A stretch of 64,000 nt of DNA from contig CAZFST010000019.1 in assembly GCA_964522015.1 (NCBI GenBank), positions 22,072-86,071 on the forward strand, written 5' to 3'. Of the stretch, positions 33,361-43,347 are shown one piece after another. This DNA comes from QQWI01 sp964522015. Its GTDB lineage: Bacteria; Bacillota; Clostridia; Peptostreptococcales; Acidaminobacteraceae. Under the pieces are notes generated by a model. It did not search any database. It was not told the origin of the DNA and worked only from the letters and a program-made list of their open reading frames with translations. A program made the translations under genes and the position numbers. The stretch's first letter is position 1. Each line of letters starts with the position of its first letter.

Positions 33361-36300
33361 ATGATTAGAAAGAGTTTAGCTTGGCTGTTAGCTGTGGTGA
33401 TGCTGTTTGGATTGGTGGTGCCGGGGCAGGCCTTTGCGGCTGAAGCTCAGGGTGCGCCACTGGAGACTCAGGCGGTTGCACTGGATGTTGACAATTATTC
33501 TGTTGCCATAAAGGATGCTGGGGGCAACGCAATTGGGGGTGTCCATGGGGTCTACTACAGCCAAAACACACCTTACAAGAAGTTTGTTGTATTTGTGCCA
33601 GAAAACACAACTGGTACGTTGGATCTGAAGGGCATCCGTGGTGGCAACACCGTGACTGGGCCTTTGGCAATTTCCTTAAATGGCAGTGAGTATAATGAAC
33701 CAGGGGTTACATATGAAAGTTCTACAAAGACCCTTGCTGTAGCCTCGGTTTTAGAACCGGATAGTAGCGCAAGGCATACAAGTGGTTTTATTACTGGTGG
33801 TTGTGCACTGGAAATTAGGATTTATCGGGGGACTCTGGCCACCGTTCTGGTGAACGATGTCAACGGTGTTCCTTATACGGGGGCGGTTTTAACAAACTTT
33901 TCGTTTCCAGATGGGGCGAGATTTTCTGTAGACTATGCCACTAATGGGCTTGTTCTCATGAACATGCCAACAAAAGCACCGGCTGATGCTGATCTTTACC
34001 TATCTGTCAGACCAGATTCTTGGACTCAAGGGGAGGCGCAGACCAACTCTGTTGTCGTCAATGTCAAAGGGGTTGTTAAACAGGCGGGCAAGGACTTTTT
34101 AGAGTTTGGGCAATTGCAGTTCCAAAAGCCCACGTTTGTGGGGACCCTATATGCCAAAGATGGGACCACTGCCTTTAGAAACACGGCTCTGAATGTGGAA
34201 TACCGTGAACCGGGAAAAGATATTATTAGAGTGGGTTTGACGGCGTATCCTGTCACTGTTGCTGGGGCTAATGGGGCTGCAGGGGTTGAGAAAAAGATGT
34301 TTTGCGCTGCACCTTTCGGACCAGGATTCCAAGAGGACTATTATGTGGCCTGGACCGGTGTCAAAGAAGGTACCAAGTTTGAAGGCCCTGTGAATTTTCC
34401 AAATCAAGTGACGAATCCAGGGGCGGTTCAAAAGGCGGATTTTGTAGCTTTTGATGCTTTCGGGGTACAATTCGACTTAAATGGTGGTATCGATGGGACA
34501 AAGTATAAAGAAGTCCCTGTCATTTTTGTTAATGGTGTCAATGTTGGTGGGAAACTGATTGAAAGCGAGATTAAAAGTCCAACAAAAGCTGGGTTTACAT
34601 TTGCCGGTTGGTATAAAAATGAGGCACTGGATGTGCCGTGGAATTTTGCCACAGATATCGTGTCTGCAAATACGATTCTTTATGCAAAGTGGCAGGACAA
34701 TGCCCTCATTGGAAAGCATGTCTTTGAAGGGACCATCGCTCGTCCTGCAGGAACCACTGAAGCCTTAACTTTGTATTTGCATTCTGAGGGTCATGATGAC
34801 AAGAACTATGATATAACGAGTTTTGTGATACCAGAAAATCAGGCAAGCATTTCGTTCAGATATGCCGTACCGGTTGCAAATCGGACATCATTTGGTTTCA
34901 GTGTCCAGACCACCTACGATGATGCCATCTTTTGGGGTGTTTATAGCGCCAATAAAGTTGGACAATTGTCTTTAAAACCAAAAGAAATGACCATGGTGCC
35001 AGCACAAGAAGGGACCACAAAGGTCGATATCGTCATACCTGAAACAGATGTTGTTCGTTTTGAACTGACTGATCCTCTGGATTTATACAATCAACAAAAA
35101 TTTCTTAGCAGTGCTCGGATTTTTGCCGCTGATGCATCAGATGATGAGATGGTGGCATCATTGAATATGGGCAGCAAACATTCACCAGATAGGAATGTTG
35201 GTTTGCGGTTGCTCCGCAGCAATCAAAATATCAGATATACAGTTTTGATTGACGCTGAAAAATATGACGATTCACCCTATTTCCCATATGCCTACGTCAA
35301 GCAGCTGCCTGACAAGCGTTTTGTACTGGTGAAAAACAAAGCAGATGCAACGACTTTCCCTAGTGCGCAGGCAACGGCAATGATTTCGGTGACTGCCCTA
35401 ACACAAAATATTAAATCCATTTCGGGAAATGTGAAGCTGCCTGTGGGATACCCCACAAATCACCCTGATATTAAAGTTCAGATTCAAACAGAAAATATGA
35501 ACAATGATGGGTTTGCAAGCAAGACTGTTGTGATTCCAGCTGGCAGTTCGGAAGCGGCCTATAACCTGTTTGTCCCGACTAAGGGATTGACAAGCTTGAA
35601 GCTGTCTGTGAGACCGGATTCTTTGATGTGGGGTTATTATTGCGAAGCCAACGCCAGCACAAATCGAATCCTGTTTTGGGAAGATGCCACGGTTTTGAGA
35701 GTGACTGATGATGCACCACTTGTGTTAAAGCCGATTACCCTAGAGGCGTCCGAAAAGGTTTCGTTTACTGTGAATAATCCGCAAAATTTACCGGGTCATT
35801 GGCTTTCAATCTACGCACACGGTTTTGATGCTGCTAGGCCAAGTGATGACGGGATTTTGATTGGGGATACTGGTCTCCTTATTGAAGAGATAAGCGCCAG
35901 TGGAAAAACCGGCACCTTGAATCTTGCTATTGGTTCAAAGAATTTTATGGTGGGGCTGACGCTCTATCATGAAGGCAATGAAACCACCCAGTACCTTAAA
36001 AAGACTGGCAATGCTTATGCTATGACTTCAAATAGAGGTGAGGCAACCCTGTTTGCCAATACTGCCGAACTCAGTGGCTTTACCGTGGATATGATACCTT
36101 ATGTGCCACAGGTTAAAACGATCTCAGGGACACTTAAATTGCCTGCAAGCTATCCAGCGGTTCACCCTGATTTAAAGATTGTGGTGGAGCTCTATTCTAA
36201 TGATATATTTTCTGTTGCTAAGACGGTTGTGATTCCTGCCAATCTTCGTGAAGTGGGTTATACGTTGGATCTACCCATGGAAGGGGCCAGCAATTTCAAA

Positions 36301-38856
36301 TTATCGCTGAAACCAGAAATGATGCTATGGGGCTATTACAACACAGCCAAAACAGACACCAATCAATCCTTGCTTTGGGAAGATGCAACACCTGTGGCCG
36401 TCACAGATAACCAACCCTTGACTTTAAACCCGATGACATTGGAAGCGTCGGACCAAGTGTCTTTTACAATCGCAAATCCAGAAAATCTCCAAGGGGATTG
36501 GTTAGGGATTTACGCTGATGCTTATTCTCTAGCAAATCCACCAGCACCTATCAAAGCAGTTGGTGCTATTGAAATGGGTTTTGATGAAGTCAACAGTGCC
36601 ACCAAGCCATTTATTTTCAATATTGCTAAGGAGGCTCGGAACTTCTTGATGCCTGTCTATTCCTATATTGGCGATGTTGGAACATGGCAGTTTGTTAAGA
36701 AAGCTGGCACAAAATTTGAGTTGACTTCAAATAGCAACGAAGCCACCTATTTTAGTTCTGCAGCTGCCTTGGCAGGGATGCATCTGGACTTAAAAGCCTA
36801 TCAAACACCAGCAGTTGCCACAACCATTGAGCTTACCGGTCCGAGCACTGTTGAAAGCAGCTTAACAGCCCATTTAAACGCTTTTTTTACCGCCGTTATT
36901 AAAGATCAAAATGGTAAGGCAATGCCAAACATGAACGTTGTCTATAGCATCAAAATCCCAGTAACAGGGATTTACATTGATGCTGAAACAGGCCTTGCAG
37001 AGATTGAAGATATTGCTGTTGCTGGTGTGCCATTTACTGTGGTCGCAACCTATCAACTGAGATCAGGTACAATATTAAAGGTCGAAAAGACAGTGGCGGT
37101 GACAAAGCAACTGCCCAGCAATGGCAATGATATAACTTCCTTTATGCTCAGCGACGAGACTGCTCACCTAGTCGATGTATTACGTGGATTCACTAGCGCA
37201 AAGCAGTCTTATCAGCTAGATGGGTTAACAGCAGGACACGTGATGGAGATCCATTATTGGCCGGCCGACTATGCGACTTCTGTGATTAAATTCAATGGCA
37301 CTATCCTTGGGCCCACAACCACTACAGGTCCCAATTTCAGACAACTTAAATTCACACTGAAACAAGGTGTGAATATAATGACCATCGAAGTCACTTCACA
37401 AAGCGGCCTCAAGAAAATGTATACCCTTGATCTGATTGTTCCGATTCCAAATGACAGTGCCCCGGTCACCATCGGCACAGGGGACAATAAAGTTGTCAAA
37501 ATCCCAACGGATTTCAAGGCAACGGATACTGTGGAAATCAAGATTGATCCAGCTGTAAAAGATGCGAAAATTCAACTGGGGGCACCTATTGAAAACGCCA
37601 CCTCAAAAGAAATTCAAGTGGCAGGTGCCCTAAGCTTTAAAACAGCAACAAGTGGTGCAGCAGGTGGACCATCCATCAACGTTGAAATGCCAGCAGGTAT
37701 TAAAATTAGTACACCTAAAGCAAACGGCTGGGATGGCACCATCGGGCTCCCATCTATCACACAAACAGCCGGCAGCACTGCAGTAGAAGTGGGCTTGCCG
37801 GATATGGCGCTCACCTTTGACAAGCCCGTCAGAATTGTGTTACCGGGCATGGCAGGTAAGAAAGCGCAGTGGTCTAGAGGGGGTACAGTACAAGAAATCA
37901 CAACAGTGCTGACAGAAGATACTGCCGCAGCCGCAGGCTTGTTATTAGTGGGTGCTGTGCAAGAAGCAAGAATTGACGTGGGTCAAGATCTTGTAATCTG
38001 GACCATGCACTTTACAGAGTTCAAAGCCTATATGCCAGCGCCAGTGGATAACGGCGGCGGGAATCCAGGTGGAAATACCGGTGGTAGTACAGGAGGTAGC
38101 ACAGGTGGAAACACTGGCGGTGCACCGGTTGGAAACCCAGCGGGAACAGGTGGTGCAGTTGTGACACCTGCAATACCGGTAACACCAGTAGTGCCAGTTG
38201 TCCCAGTGACCCCAGTGGTTGGAACCATTGTGGCCAACCCAGGTGATTTAATTGTGCCTTATGGTAGCGCTAAATTTTCAGATATTGCTTCAGTGACTTG
38301 GGCACAGGAGGCCATTAGCTATTTAACGGCTAAGGACGTAATCACCCTTAATAGTTCAAAGCAATTTAATCCAAATGGCAAATTAACACGGGCAGAATTT
38401 GCAACCATGATTGTACGCTATTTAAAATTGACAGTAGCAAATACCCCAGCAGCAGGGCCTAAATTCAAGGACATCAAAGCAACCGATTGGTTTGCCAAAG
38501 ACGTTCAAGCAGCCGTAGCAGCTGGACTGATGAAAGGAATCAATAGCAGCAACGACCGCTTTAATCCAAATGGCTTGGTCACACGCCAAGAAATAGCAGC
38601 AGTGATTGGCAGAGTATTGGTTAAAGAAGGGGTCAAACTGGATAAAAATCCAAGCCCAGACCTATTTAAAGCCATGAAAGACAACACTCTAGTAGCGACT
38701 TGGGCCCAAGACGGCGCCAAACTAGCCGTTCAAGAGGGAATCATCACCGGCCGTGACCGATTGATGAACAACCAGAAGATTAGCTTGTTTGTCCCACAGG
38801 ATACAGCCACCAGAGCCGAATTTGCAGTCATGCTGTTTAGGTTGGCAAACAGGTAG
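33361..38856 (+). CDS. Giant SLH-anchored surface protein
   Basis: 1831 residues. Signal peptide (KSLAWLLAVVMLFGLVVPGQAFA), N-terminal beta-rich domains, and an InlB-type B repeat (about 370-446: FDLNGG ... KAGFTFAGWYKNEALDVPW ... ILYAKW). Three related modules of about 230 residues follow (about 447-683, 684-910, 916-1150; the last two share SLKP-MWGYY and the LWEDAT region). Next come an Ig-like module, a cadherin-like beta-sandwich (about 1273-1360), a ZU5-like region (1365-1560), Gly/Thr and Pro/Val linkers, and three C-terminal SLH repeats (from about 1633) that anchor it to the wall polymer. The start at 33361 follows AGGGGG; an upstream in-frame ATG has no signal peptide next to it. 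Probably an adhesin or S-layer-associated protein. Confidence 0.92.
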   Translation: MIRKSLAWLLAVVMLFGLVVPGQAFAAEAQGAPLETQAVALDVDNYSVAIKDAGGNAIGGVHGVYYSQNTPYKKFVVFVPENTTGTLDLKGIRGGNTVTGPLAISLNGSEYNEPGVTYESSTKTLAVASVLEPDSSARHTSGFITGGCALEIRIYRGTLATVLVNDVNGVPYTGAVLTNFSFPDGARFSVDYATNGLVLMNMPTKAPADADLYLSVRPDSWTQGEAQTNSVVVNVKGVVKQAGKDFLEFGQLQFQKPTFVGTLYAKDGTTAFRNTALNVEYREPGKDIIRVGLTAYPVTVAGANGAAGVEKKMFCAAPFGPGFQEDYYVAWTGVKEGTKFEGPVNFPNQVTNPGAVQKADFVAFDAFGVQFDLNGGIDGTKYKEVPVIFVNGVNVGGKLIESEIKSPTKAGFTFAGWYKNEALDVPWNFATDIVSANTILYAKWQDNALIGKHVFEGTIARPAGTTEALTLYLHSEGHDDKNYDITSFVIPENQASISFRYAVPVANRTSFGFSVQTTYDDAIFWGVYSANKVGQLSLKPKEMTMVPAQEGTTKVDIVIPETDVVRFELTDPLDLYNQQKFLSSARIFAADASDDEMVASLNMGSKHSPDRNVGLRLLRSNQNIRYTVLIDAEKYDDSPYFPYAYVKQLPDKRFVLVKNKADATTFPSAQATAMISVTALTQNIKSISGNVKLPVGYPTNHPDIKVQIQTENMNNDGFASKTVVIPAGSSEAAYNLFVPTKGLTSLKLSVRPDSLMWGYYCEANASTNRILFWEDATVLRVTDDAPLVLKPITLEASEKVSFTVNNPQNLPGHWLSIYAHGFDAARPSDDGILIGDTGLLIEEISASGKTGTLNLAIGSKNFMVGLTLYHEGNETTQYLKKTGNAYAMTSNRGEATLFANTAELSGFTVDMIPYVPQVKTISGTLKLPASYPAVHPDLKIVVELYSNDIFSVAKTVVIPANLREVGYTLDLPMEGASNFKLSLKPEMMLWGYYNTAKTDTNQSLLWEDATPVAVTDNQPLTLNPMTLEASDQVSFTIANPENLQGDWLGIYADAYSLANPPAPIKAVGAIEMGFDEVNSATKPFIFNIAKEARNFLMPVYSYIGDVGTWQFVKKAGTKFELTSNSNEATYFSSAAALAGMHLDLKAYQTPAVATTIELTGPSTVESSLTAHLNAFFTAVIKDQNGKAMPNMNVVYSIKIPVTGIYIDAETGLAEIEDIAVAGVPFTVVATYQLRSGTILKVEKTVAVTKQLPSNGNDITSFMLSDETAHLVDVLRGFTSAKQSYQLDGLTAGHVMEIHYWPADYATSVIKFNGTILGPTTTTGPNFRQLKFTLKQGVNIMTIEVTSQSGLKKMYTLDLIVPIPNDSAPVTIGTGDNKVVKIPTDFKATDTVEIKIDPAVKDAKIQLGAPIENATSKEIQVAGALSFKTATSGAAGGPSINVEMPAGIKISTPKANGWDGTIGLPSITQTAGSTAVEVGLPDMALTFDKPVRIVLPGMAGKKAQWSRGGTVQEITTVLTEDTAAAAGLLLVGAVQEARIDVGQDLVIWTMHFTEFKAYMPAPVDNGGGNPGGNTGGSTGGSTGGNTGGAPVGNPAGTGGAVVTPAIPVTPVVPVVPVTPVVGTIVANPGDLIVPYGSAKFSDIASVTWAQEAISYLTAKDVITLNSSKQFNPNGKLTRAEFATMIVRYLKLTVANTPAAGPKFKDIKATDWFAKDVQAAVAAGLMKGINSSNDRFNPNGLVTRQEIAAVIGRVLVKEGVKLDKNPSPDLFKAMKDNTLVATWAQDGAKLAVQEGIITGRDRLMNNQKISLFVPQDTATRAEFAVMLFRLANR

Positions 38857-38951
38857 CAGATTTTAGAAAACCAATCTTAACTCTCGCTTAATTCCCCCAT
38901 AACAATCAAATCTCACCCCTGTGGTATGCTTCAAAAGCGGAGGTGAAGATT

Positions 38952-39602
38952 ATGAGAATTGGTATAGATATCGATGGCACCATCACAACAGCCTATTATT
39001 GGCTGGATTACTTTAACGCACATTTAGGCACAACCCTAAAACCAGAAGACGTGCTTCACTACGATCACCATATAGATTTCAACATAAGCCTAGAGGCATT
39101 CAAAACCTTCAGAATGGACCATCTATTAGAAATTCATAGACTGGCAATAGCAAGGCCGTCAGCCGTCAGTGTCTTGAATGGACTTGTTAAGCATGGCAAC
39201 GAAACCTTCCTGATCACAGCAAGAGAAAAATCCCTGACCCTATTGACAAATTCATGGCTAAAAGATAATCAAATTTCACACACAAAACTTTATCATTTAG
39301 GCACCACAGATAAAGTAGCCCTGGCAAAATCCAAGTGCATAGAGCTTTTCTTGGAAGACCGCTACGAAACAGCCCTGGCCATGGCAAATGCAGGCATCCC
39401 CACAATCCTCTTCAGCACGTCCTACAACAAGGCCCCTGAACATCCCTTAATTGTCCGAATTGATGACTGGTTAGAGGCACAGGCCCTGATTTACAAATTA
39501 ACACTGGAAGAACTGGGGCTATCAAAATCAAACATAAGCGAAATAGGTTTATCTTTCCCAATTGAAAATTTCAGCAGTGACCATCAAGTCAATGGTTATT
39601 AG
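38952..39602 (+). CDS. HAD-superfamily 5'-nucleotidase-like protein
   Basis: 216 residues. DIDGTIT at residues 5-11 is the HAD nucleophile motif, followed by FLITAREKS (motif II) and LFLEDRYETALAMANAG (motif III/IV), the arrangement of the NT5C/YqfW-type nucleotidase group. It likely dephosphorylates nucleoside monophosphates or a related small substrate. The start at 38952 gives the GGAGGTG site a 6-base spacing. Monocistronic, with its own terminator. Confidence 0.85.
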   Translation: MRIGIDIDGTITTAYYWLDYFNAHLGTTLKPEDVLHYDHHIDFNISLEAFKTFRMDHLLEIHRLAIARPSAVSVLNGLVKHGNETFLITAREKSLTLLTNSWLKDNQISHTKLYHLGTTDKVALAKSKCIELFLEDRYETALAMANAGIPTILFSTSYNKAPEHPLIVRIDDWLEAQALIYKLTLEELGLSKSNISEIGLSFPIENFSSDHQVNGY

Positions 39603-39610
39603 TGATTACG

Positions 39611-39683
39611 CCCATGGCTTAGCTAAGTTAAGCCATGGGACCAGAGAAAAGCCGCAGAGATACGATTCTTTGCGGCTTTTTTT
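39611..39683 (+). terminator. Tandem hairpins, the second a rho-independent terminator
   Basis: CCCATGGCTT / AAGCCATGGG (39611-39639) is a perfect 10-bp stem; 8 bases later AAAAGCCGCA / TGCGGCTTTT (39647-39680) is followed by more T. Confidence 0.88.
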
Positions 39684-39831
39684 ACGCCTTAGCCCCACTA
39701 GATAGCAAAGAGGGGCCAACGGGTTTACTTCCTCTTTCTCCCTGTTCAGTAGTGGCGTTTCAAGTGTTTTCCCGTAATTTGGGTAGCCGTCCAATGCAAT
39801 TATGAATTAAGTATGAATTTTCGCTGATTCC

Positions 39832-39860
39832 TTGACTCTACTATGTAACCTCTATACTAT
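39832..39860 (+). promoter_or_regulatory. Candidate galU promoter
   Basis: TTGACT (39832-39837) with TACTAT at 39855-39860 (17-base spacer) or TATACT at 39853-39858 (15-base). It leaves a leader of about 110 bases. Confidence 0.5.
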
Positions 39861-39972
39861 AGACATAGTGGAATCTGTATACAAAGTACAATCGCTTATA
39901 CTTATTAGAAAAGCAAGTTATTCGACAATGTATTTCACTCTTTATTATTTCCAATTAACGGAGCGTACATAT

Positions 39973-40863
39973 ATGAAAATCAGAAAAGCAGTGATACCAG
40001 CAGCAGGTCTAGGCACACGTTTTTTACCAGCCACAAAAGCACAACCAAAAGAGATGCTTCCAATTGTGGACAAACCTACAATCCAATACATTATAGAAGA
40101 AGCGGTTGCCGCTGGCATTGAAGATATTATTGTCATCACCGGTCGTGGCAAGATGGCCATTGAAAACCACTTTGACAGAAATATCGAATTAGAAATGACT
40201 CTTGAAAAAAATGGCAAGACAGAACAACTTAAATTGGTACAGGCGTCTACGGGGATGGCAAACATCCATTACATAAGACAAATTGAACCAAAGGGACTTG
40301 GACATGCTATTCTTTGCGCTAAACCCTTTATTGGGGACGAACCCTTTGCAGTACTACTTGGCGATGACGTGGTGGTGTCACATACACCAGCCATTGGTCA
40401 GTTAATGAGTCAGTACGAAGCCATGGGTGGCACCATTTTAGGGGTGCAAAATGTGGCACCGTCAGAAGTGAGCAAGTACGGCATCGTCGATAAAATAGAT
40501 ATCGATACAAGGCTTGGCCTAGTGACAAATATGGTTGAAAAACCAAAACTTGAAGATGCACCAAGCACAACCGCTGTTCTTGGCCGTTATGTGATTGCAC
40601 CGAGTATCTTTAAATACTTAGAAGATCAAGAACCAGGGGCCGGTGGAGAAATTCAGCTGACAGACGCCCTAAAAAGACAGGCTAAAAACGAAGACGTTTA
40701 CGCCTACCAGTTTAAAGGCAAAAGATATGATATTGGCCATCAACTGGGCTTTATCCAAGCCACTGTTGAATTTGCCCTGAGAAGACCAGAACTAAAAGAT
40801 GATGTAGAAAACTATTTGAAAAATTTATTAGCTGACGTTGAGGGTACTCTAAATATCGACTAA
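39973..40863 (+). CDS. galU: UTP--glucose-1-phosphate uridylyltransferase
   Basis: 296 residues, full length. AAGLGTRFLPATKAQPKEMLP is the nucleotide-binding signature; PKGLGHAILCAKPFI, FAVLLGDDVV and the VEKP region follow. Makes UDP-glucose, the precursor consumed by the UDP-glucose dehydrogenase at 58267 and by the glycosyltransferases of the capsule locus. The start at 39973 matches the conserved N-terminus; the open frame upstream has no homologous extension. Confidence 0.96.
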   Translation: MKIRKAVIPAAGLGTRFLPATKAQPKEMLPIVDKPTIQYIIEEAVAAGIEDIIVITGRGKMAIENHFDRNIELEMTLEKNGKTEQLKLVQASTGMANIHYIRQIEPKGLGHAILCAKPFIGDEPFAVLLGDDVVVSHTPAIGQLMSQYEAMGGTILGVQNVAPSEVSKYGIVDKIDIDTRLGLVTNMVEKPKLEDAPSTTAVLGRYVIAPSIFKYLEDQEPGAGGEIQLTDALKRQAKNEDVYAYQFKGKRYDIGHQLGFIQATVEFALRRPELKDDVENYLKNLLADVEGTLNID

Positions 40864-40986
40864 ATCTTATAAGATTAATATGCTGATATTAGATCAGAGT
40901 TCAATGTATAATAAGCAGTTATGCTTTGGAATAGTAATGACGAGAAATGCAACTAGCCCCTTGACCAATTAAAAGAGGAGAAACAC

Positions 40987-42606
40987 ATGAAGAAACTACT
41001 GGCCCTTTTGCTGGCACTGTCACTGGTAATCGGTATGATGCCTATGAGCTTTGCCCTAACTGTCACACCAACACCTGCAGTGGTGACAGATCCACAAGCA
41101 GATCCTATCTTAAATGCTTTTATTGAGTCGGTTTGGCAGTTCCAAAACTACGAAAAATCATTGCTTATTAATTCTGTAGATACATACAAAGGCATTTATG
41201 CAGCACAAAAACCAAGCTTTATTGCTGCTTATCAAGGTGTTGTCAATGCGTTAGCTGGTCAAAAGGACCGCATTGAAAACTTTGGTTTGACAGTAGATAT
41301 CTTCACACATTTTGACAACAACATCAAAGATGGTCAAATCACCATTCTTGAAGCATTCCGCAACACAGATAAAGACTTGTTTATTAAAGCCGTTTATGCA
41401 CACTTGCCACAGCTCAAAGCAGAAGGCTTTTACAGTAAACTGCCTAGCATTACAACAGATGCAAATAAGGTTTTTAGAAACTCGGCTAAAATTAATACCG
41501 TACGTAGTTCGGACTTGATAAAAATCCTTGGACATAAGTCAAGCACTAATATGTTTACAGAAGTCAATTCAACTAAAATTAAAGATTTGGTAATTTTCAG
41601 TGCACTTGTCCGTCAGGGTTTGGTAGCATCAGAAATCGAATCAGCAATGGTTACATTAAATGGTTTTTATAATCAATTGCCTTCTTCAGACAAAGCCCTT
41701 GTATTGCCTTTAGTTAAAGAATTAGGCATTGTCTATACTGTACAAGAAACTGTTGTACCACCAGTGACAGAACCAGTGACACAGCCAGTAACACAACCAG
41801 TAACGCAACCTGTAACACAACCAGTAACACAACCAGCAACACAACCAGCAACACAACCAGTAACACAACCAGCAACACAACCAACAACAGAACCAAGAAC
41901 ACAAGCGGAAACACAACCAACTACACAGCCAACAACAACAACAACAGCACCAGTTGTTATCATTGATCCAGTCACACCACAAGGTGCCTTGAACTTTACA
42001 GATATACTCGGCGCACAATGGGACTGGGCTAGACCAGCCATTGCAGCACTTCAAGTACAAAAGGTAGTCAACGGCAGAACAGTTGATGCTGCCACAGGTG
42101 TTGCCACATTTGATCCAAATGGCAAAGTGACAAGAGCAGAATTTGCAGCTTTTGCAGTAAGACTTCTTAAGTCCACAGCTGTCAATGCAGAACCAAACTT
42201 CAATGACGTTAAAGCCACTGACTGGTTCTTTAAAGAAGTCAAGCAAGCTTTTGTTAACGGTATGATCAAAGGTCTTTCTGCACAAACCTTTAACCCACAG
42301 GGTGAAATCTCACGTCAAGAAATTGCAACTATCACCGGTAATATTTTAACCCTTAACAAATTCACCATAAAAAATCAAAATATCTTAGCAACTTTTAAAG
42401 ACGTAGCAAGCATCTTCTCTTGGGCACTTAATGGTGCAAAACTCTCTGTTCAAGAAGGTATCATTCAAGGCAGAATAGTGGCATCAAAAGCAGGCACAAG
42501 CGTCACTTACTTTGCACCAAAAGAAAGCGCCACAAGAGCAGAAGCTGTTGTGATGCTCTATAGACTAGTTGGCAAAGTGCCAACCGTTCTAGACATTGCC
42601 AAGTAG
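40987..42606 (+). CDS. SLH-domain surface protein with Thr-Gln-Pro repeats
   Basis: 539 residues: signal peptide (KKLLALLLALSLVIGMMPMSFA), a helical domain of about 220 residues I do not recognise, and a stalk of TQPV/TQPA repeats (about 257-318) encoded by 12-bp units (41757-41950). Three SLH repeats from about 330 follow (FDPNGKVTRAEFAAFAVRLL; FNPQGEISRQEIATI; a third ending ATRAEAVVMLYRL). Its SLH part closely resembles the giant SLH protein upstream. It stands between galU and the capsule operon. AAGAGGAG ribosome site. Confidence 0.9.
   Translation: MKKLLALLLALSLVIGMMPMSFALTVTPTPAVVTDPQADPILNAFIESVWQFQNYEKSLLINSVDTYKGIYAAQKPSFIAAYQGVVNALAGQKDRIENFGLTVDIFTHFDNNIKDGQITILEAFRNTDKDLFIKAVYAHLPQLKAEGFYSKLPSITTDANKVFRNSAKINTVRSSDLIKILGHKSSTNMFTEVNSTKIKDLVIFSALVRQGLVASEIESAMVTLNGFYNQLPSSDKALVLPLVKELGIVYTVQETVVPPVTEPVTQPVTQPVTQPVTQPVTQPATQPATQPVTQPATQPTTEPRTQAETQPTTQPTTTTTAPVVIIDPVTPQGALNFTDILGAQWDWARPAIAALQVQKVVNGRTVDAATGVATFDPNGKVTRAEFAAFAVRLLKSTAVNAEPNFNDVKATDWFFKEVKQAFVNGMIKGLSAQTFNPQGEISRQEIATITGNILTLNKFTIKNQNILATFKDVASIFSWALNGAKLSVQEGIIQGRIVASKAGTSVTYFAPKESATRAEAVVMLYRLVGKVPTVLDIAK
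41757..41950 (+). repeat. 12-bp tandem repeat encoding TQPV/TQPA
   Basis: Consecutive units of the type ACACAACCAGTA with A/G and T/C variation, about 14 copies, degenerate at both ends. Confidence 0.85.
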
Positions 42607-42702
42607 TTAGTGTTTCTAGTTTGATCGCATTAGACATCATAGTGTATTATCTCTTATTTTCGCCAATGGACATCAATTTATGCCACATTTAAGGAGGCCT
42701 AC

Positions 42703-43347
42703 TTGAAACTTAGAATCTGGACCCTACTAGCAGCATTTATTATCGTTGCAACATTTGGATTAGTACTCCCCACGGTTTTAACCAATAAGCAGGCCTCTGT
42801 GGCGGTTAATTACCAACAAGTTAAAGATGATTTTAAATCAGAAATGATACAGTCTCTAGCAGCCTTGAACTACGCAGAACCTAGTGCCACAGTTAAAGCA
42901 GGCGAAATAGCACCTGCTATAACGGCCATGGGTGGCGCGACGTTAGAAACTACACCAGCGACTAGTGACACCAAAGTGGCAGTTGCCCCAGGTGCAGCCG
43001 CTTCAGGCTCAACGCCCTCTACAAATGATGTAGCCTCCGATGCCACCATCGATGTCACCAACGGCCCAGTGCCCCTTGGAAACGCCAATTCGTTTGTTAA
43101 AGACGGTTGGATCAATGAAAAAATCAATGAAAACAAAGATAAAATTAGTGAAAATGATTTAGATAGAGGTGCCAGAATTTATAACGGACTGGACACCGAT
43201 TACCTATTTACTTTGGCTGACGGTGGTCTTACAGACGAAGAACGTGCTCAAGTAGATGCCTACCTCAGTAAAACACTATCAGGTGGAGATTACCAACTGG
43301 CTAAAGAACTGTATTACAAGTATGTCGGGCTACTCAGCAATGATTGA
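42703..43347 (+). CDS. Membrane-anchored extracytoplasmic protein of unknown function
   Basis: 214 residues: one N-terminal membrane segment (IWTLLAAFIIVATFGLVLP), an Ala/Thr/Ser/Pro-rich low-complexity middle, and a soluble C-terminal domain of about 80 residues containing DLDRGARIYNGLDTDYLF and GLTDEERAQVDAYLS. No family recognised. TTG start, chosen because AAGGAGG lies 5 bases upstream. Its stop overlaps the start of the CpsB-like phosphatase, so it belongs to the polysaccharide operon and may be a regulatory partner. Confidence 0.75.
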   Translation: MKLRIWTLLAAFIIVATFGLVLPTVLTNKQASVAVNYQQVKDDFKSEMIQSLAALNYAEPSATVKAGEIAPAITAMGGATLETTPATSDTKVAVAPGAAASGSTPSTNDVASDATIDVTNGPVPLGNANSFVKDGWINEKINENKDKISENDLDRGARIYNGLDTDYLFTLADGGLTDEERAQVDAYLSKTLSGGDYQLAKELYYKYVGLLSND

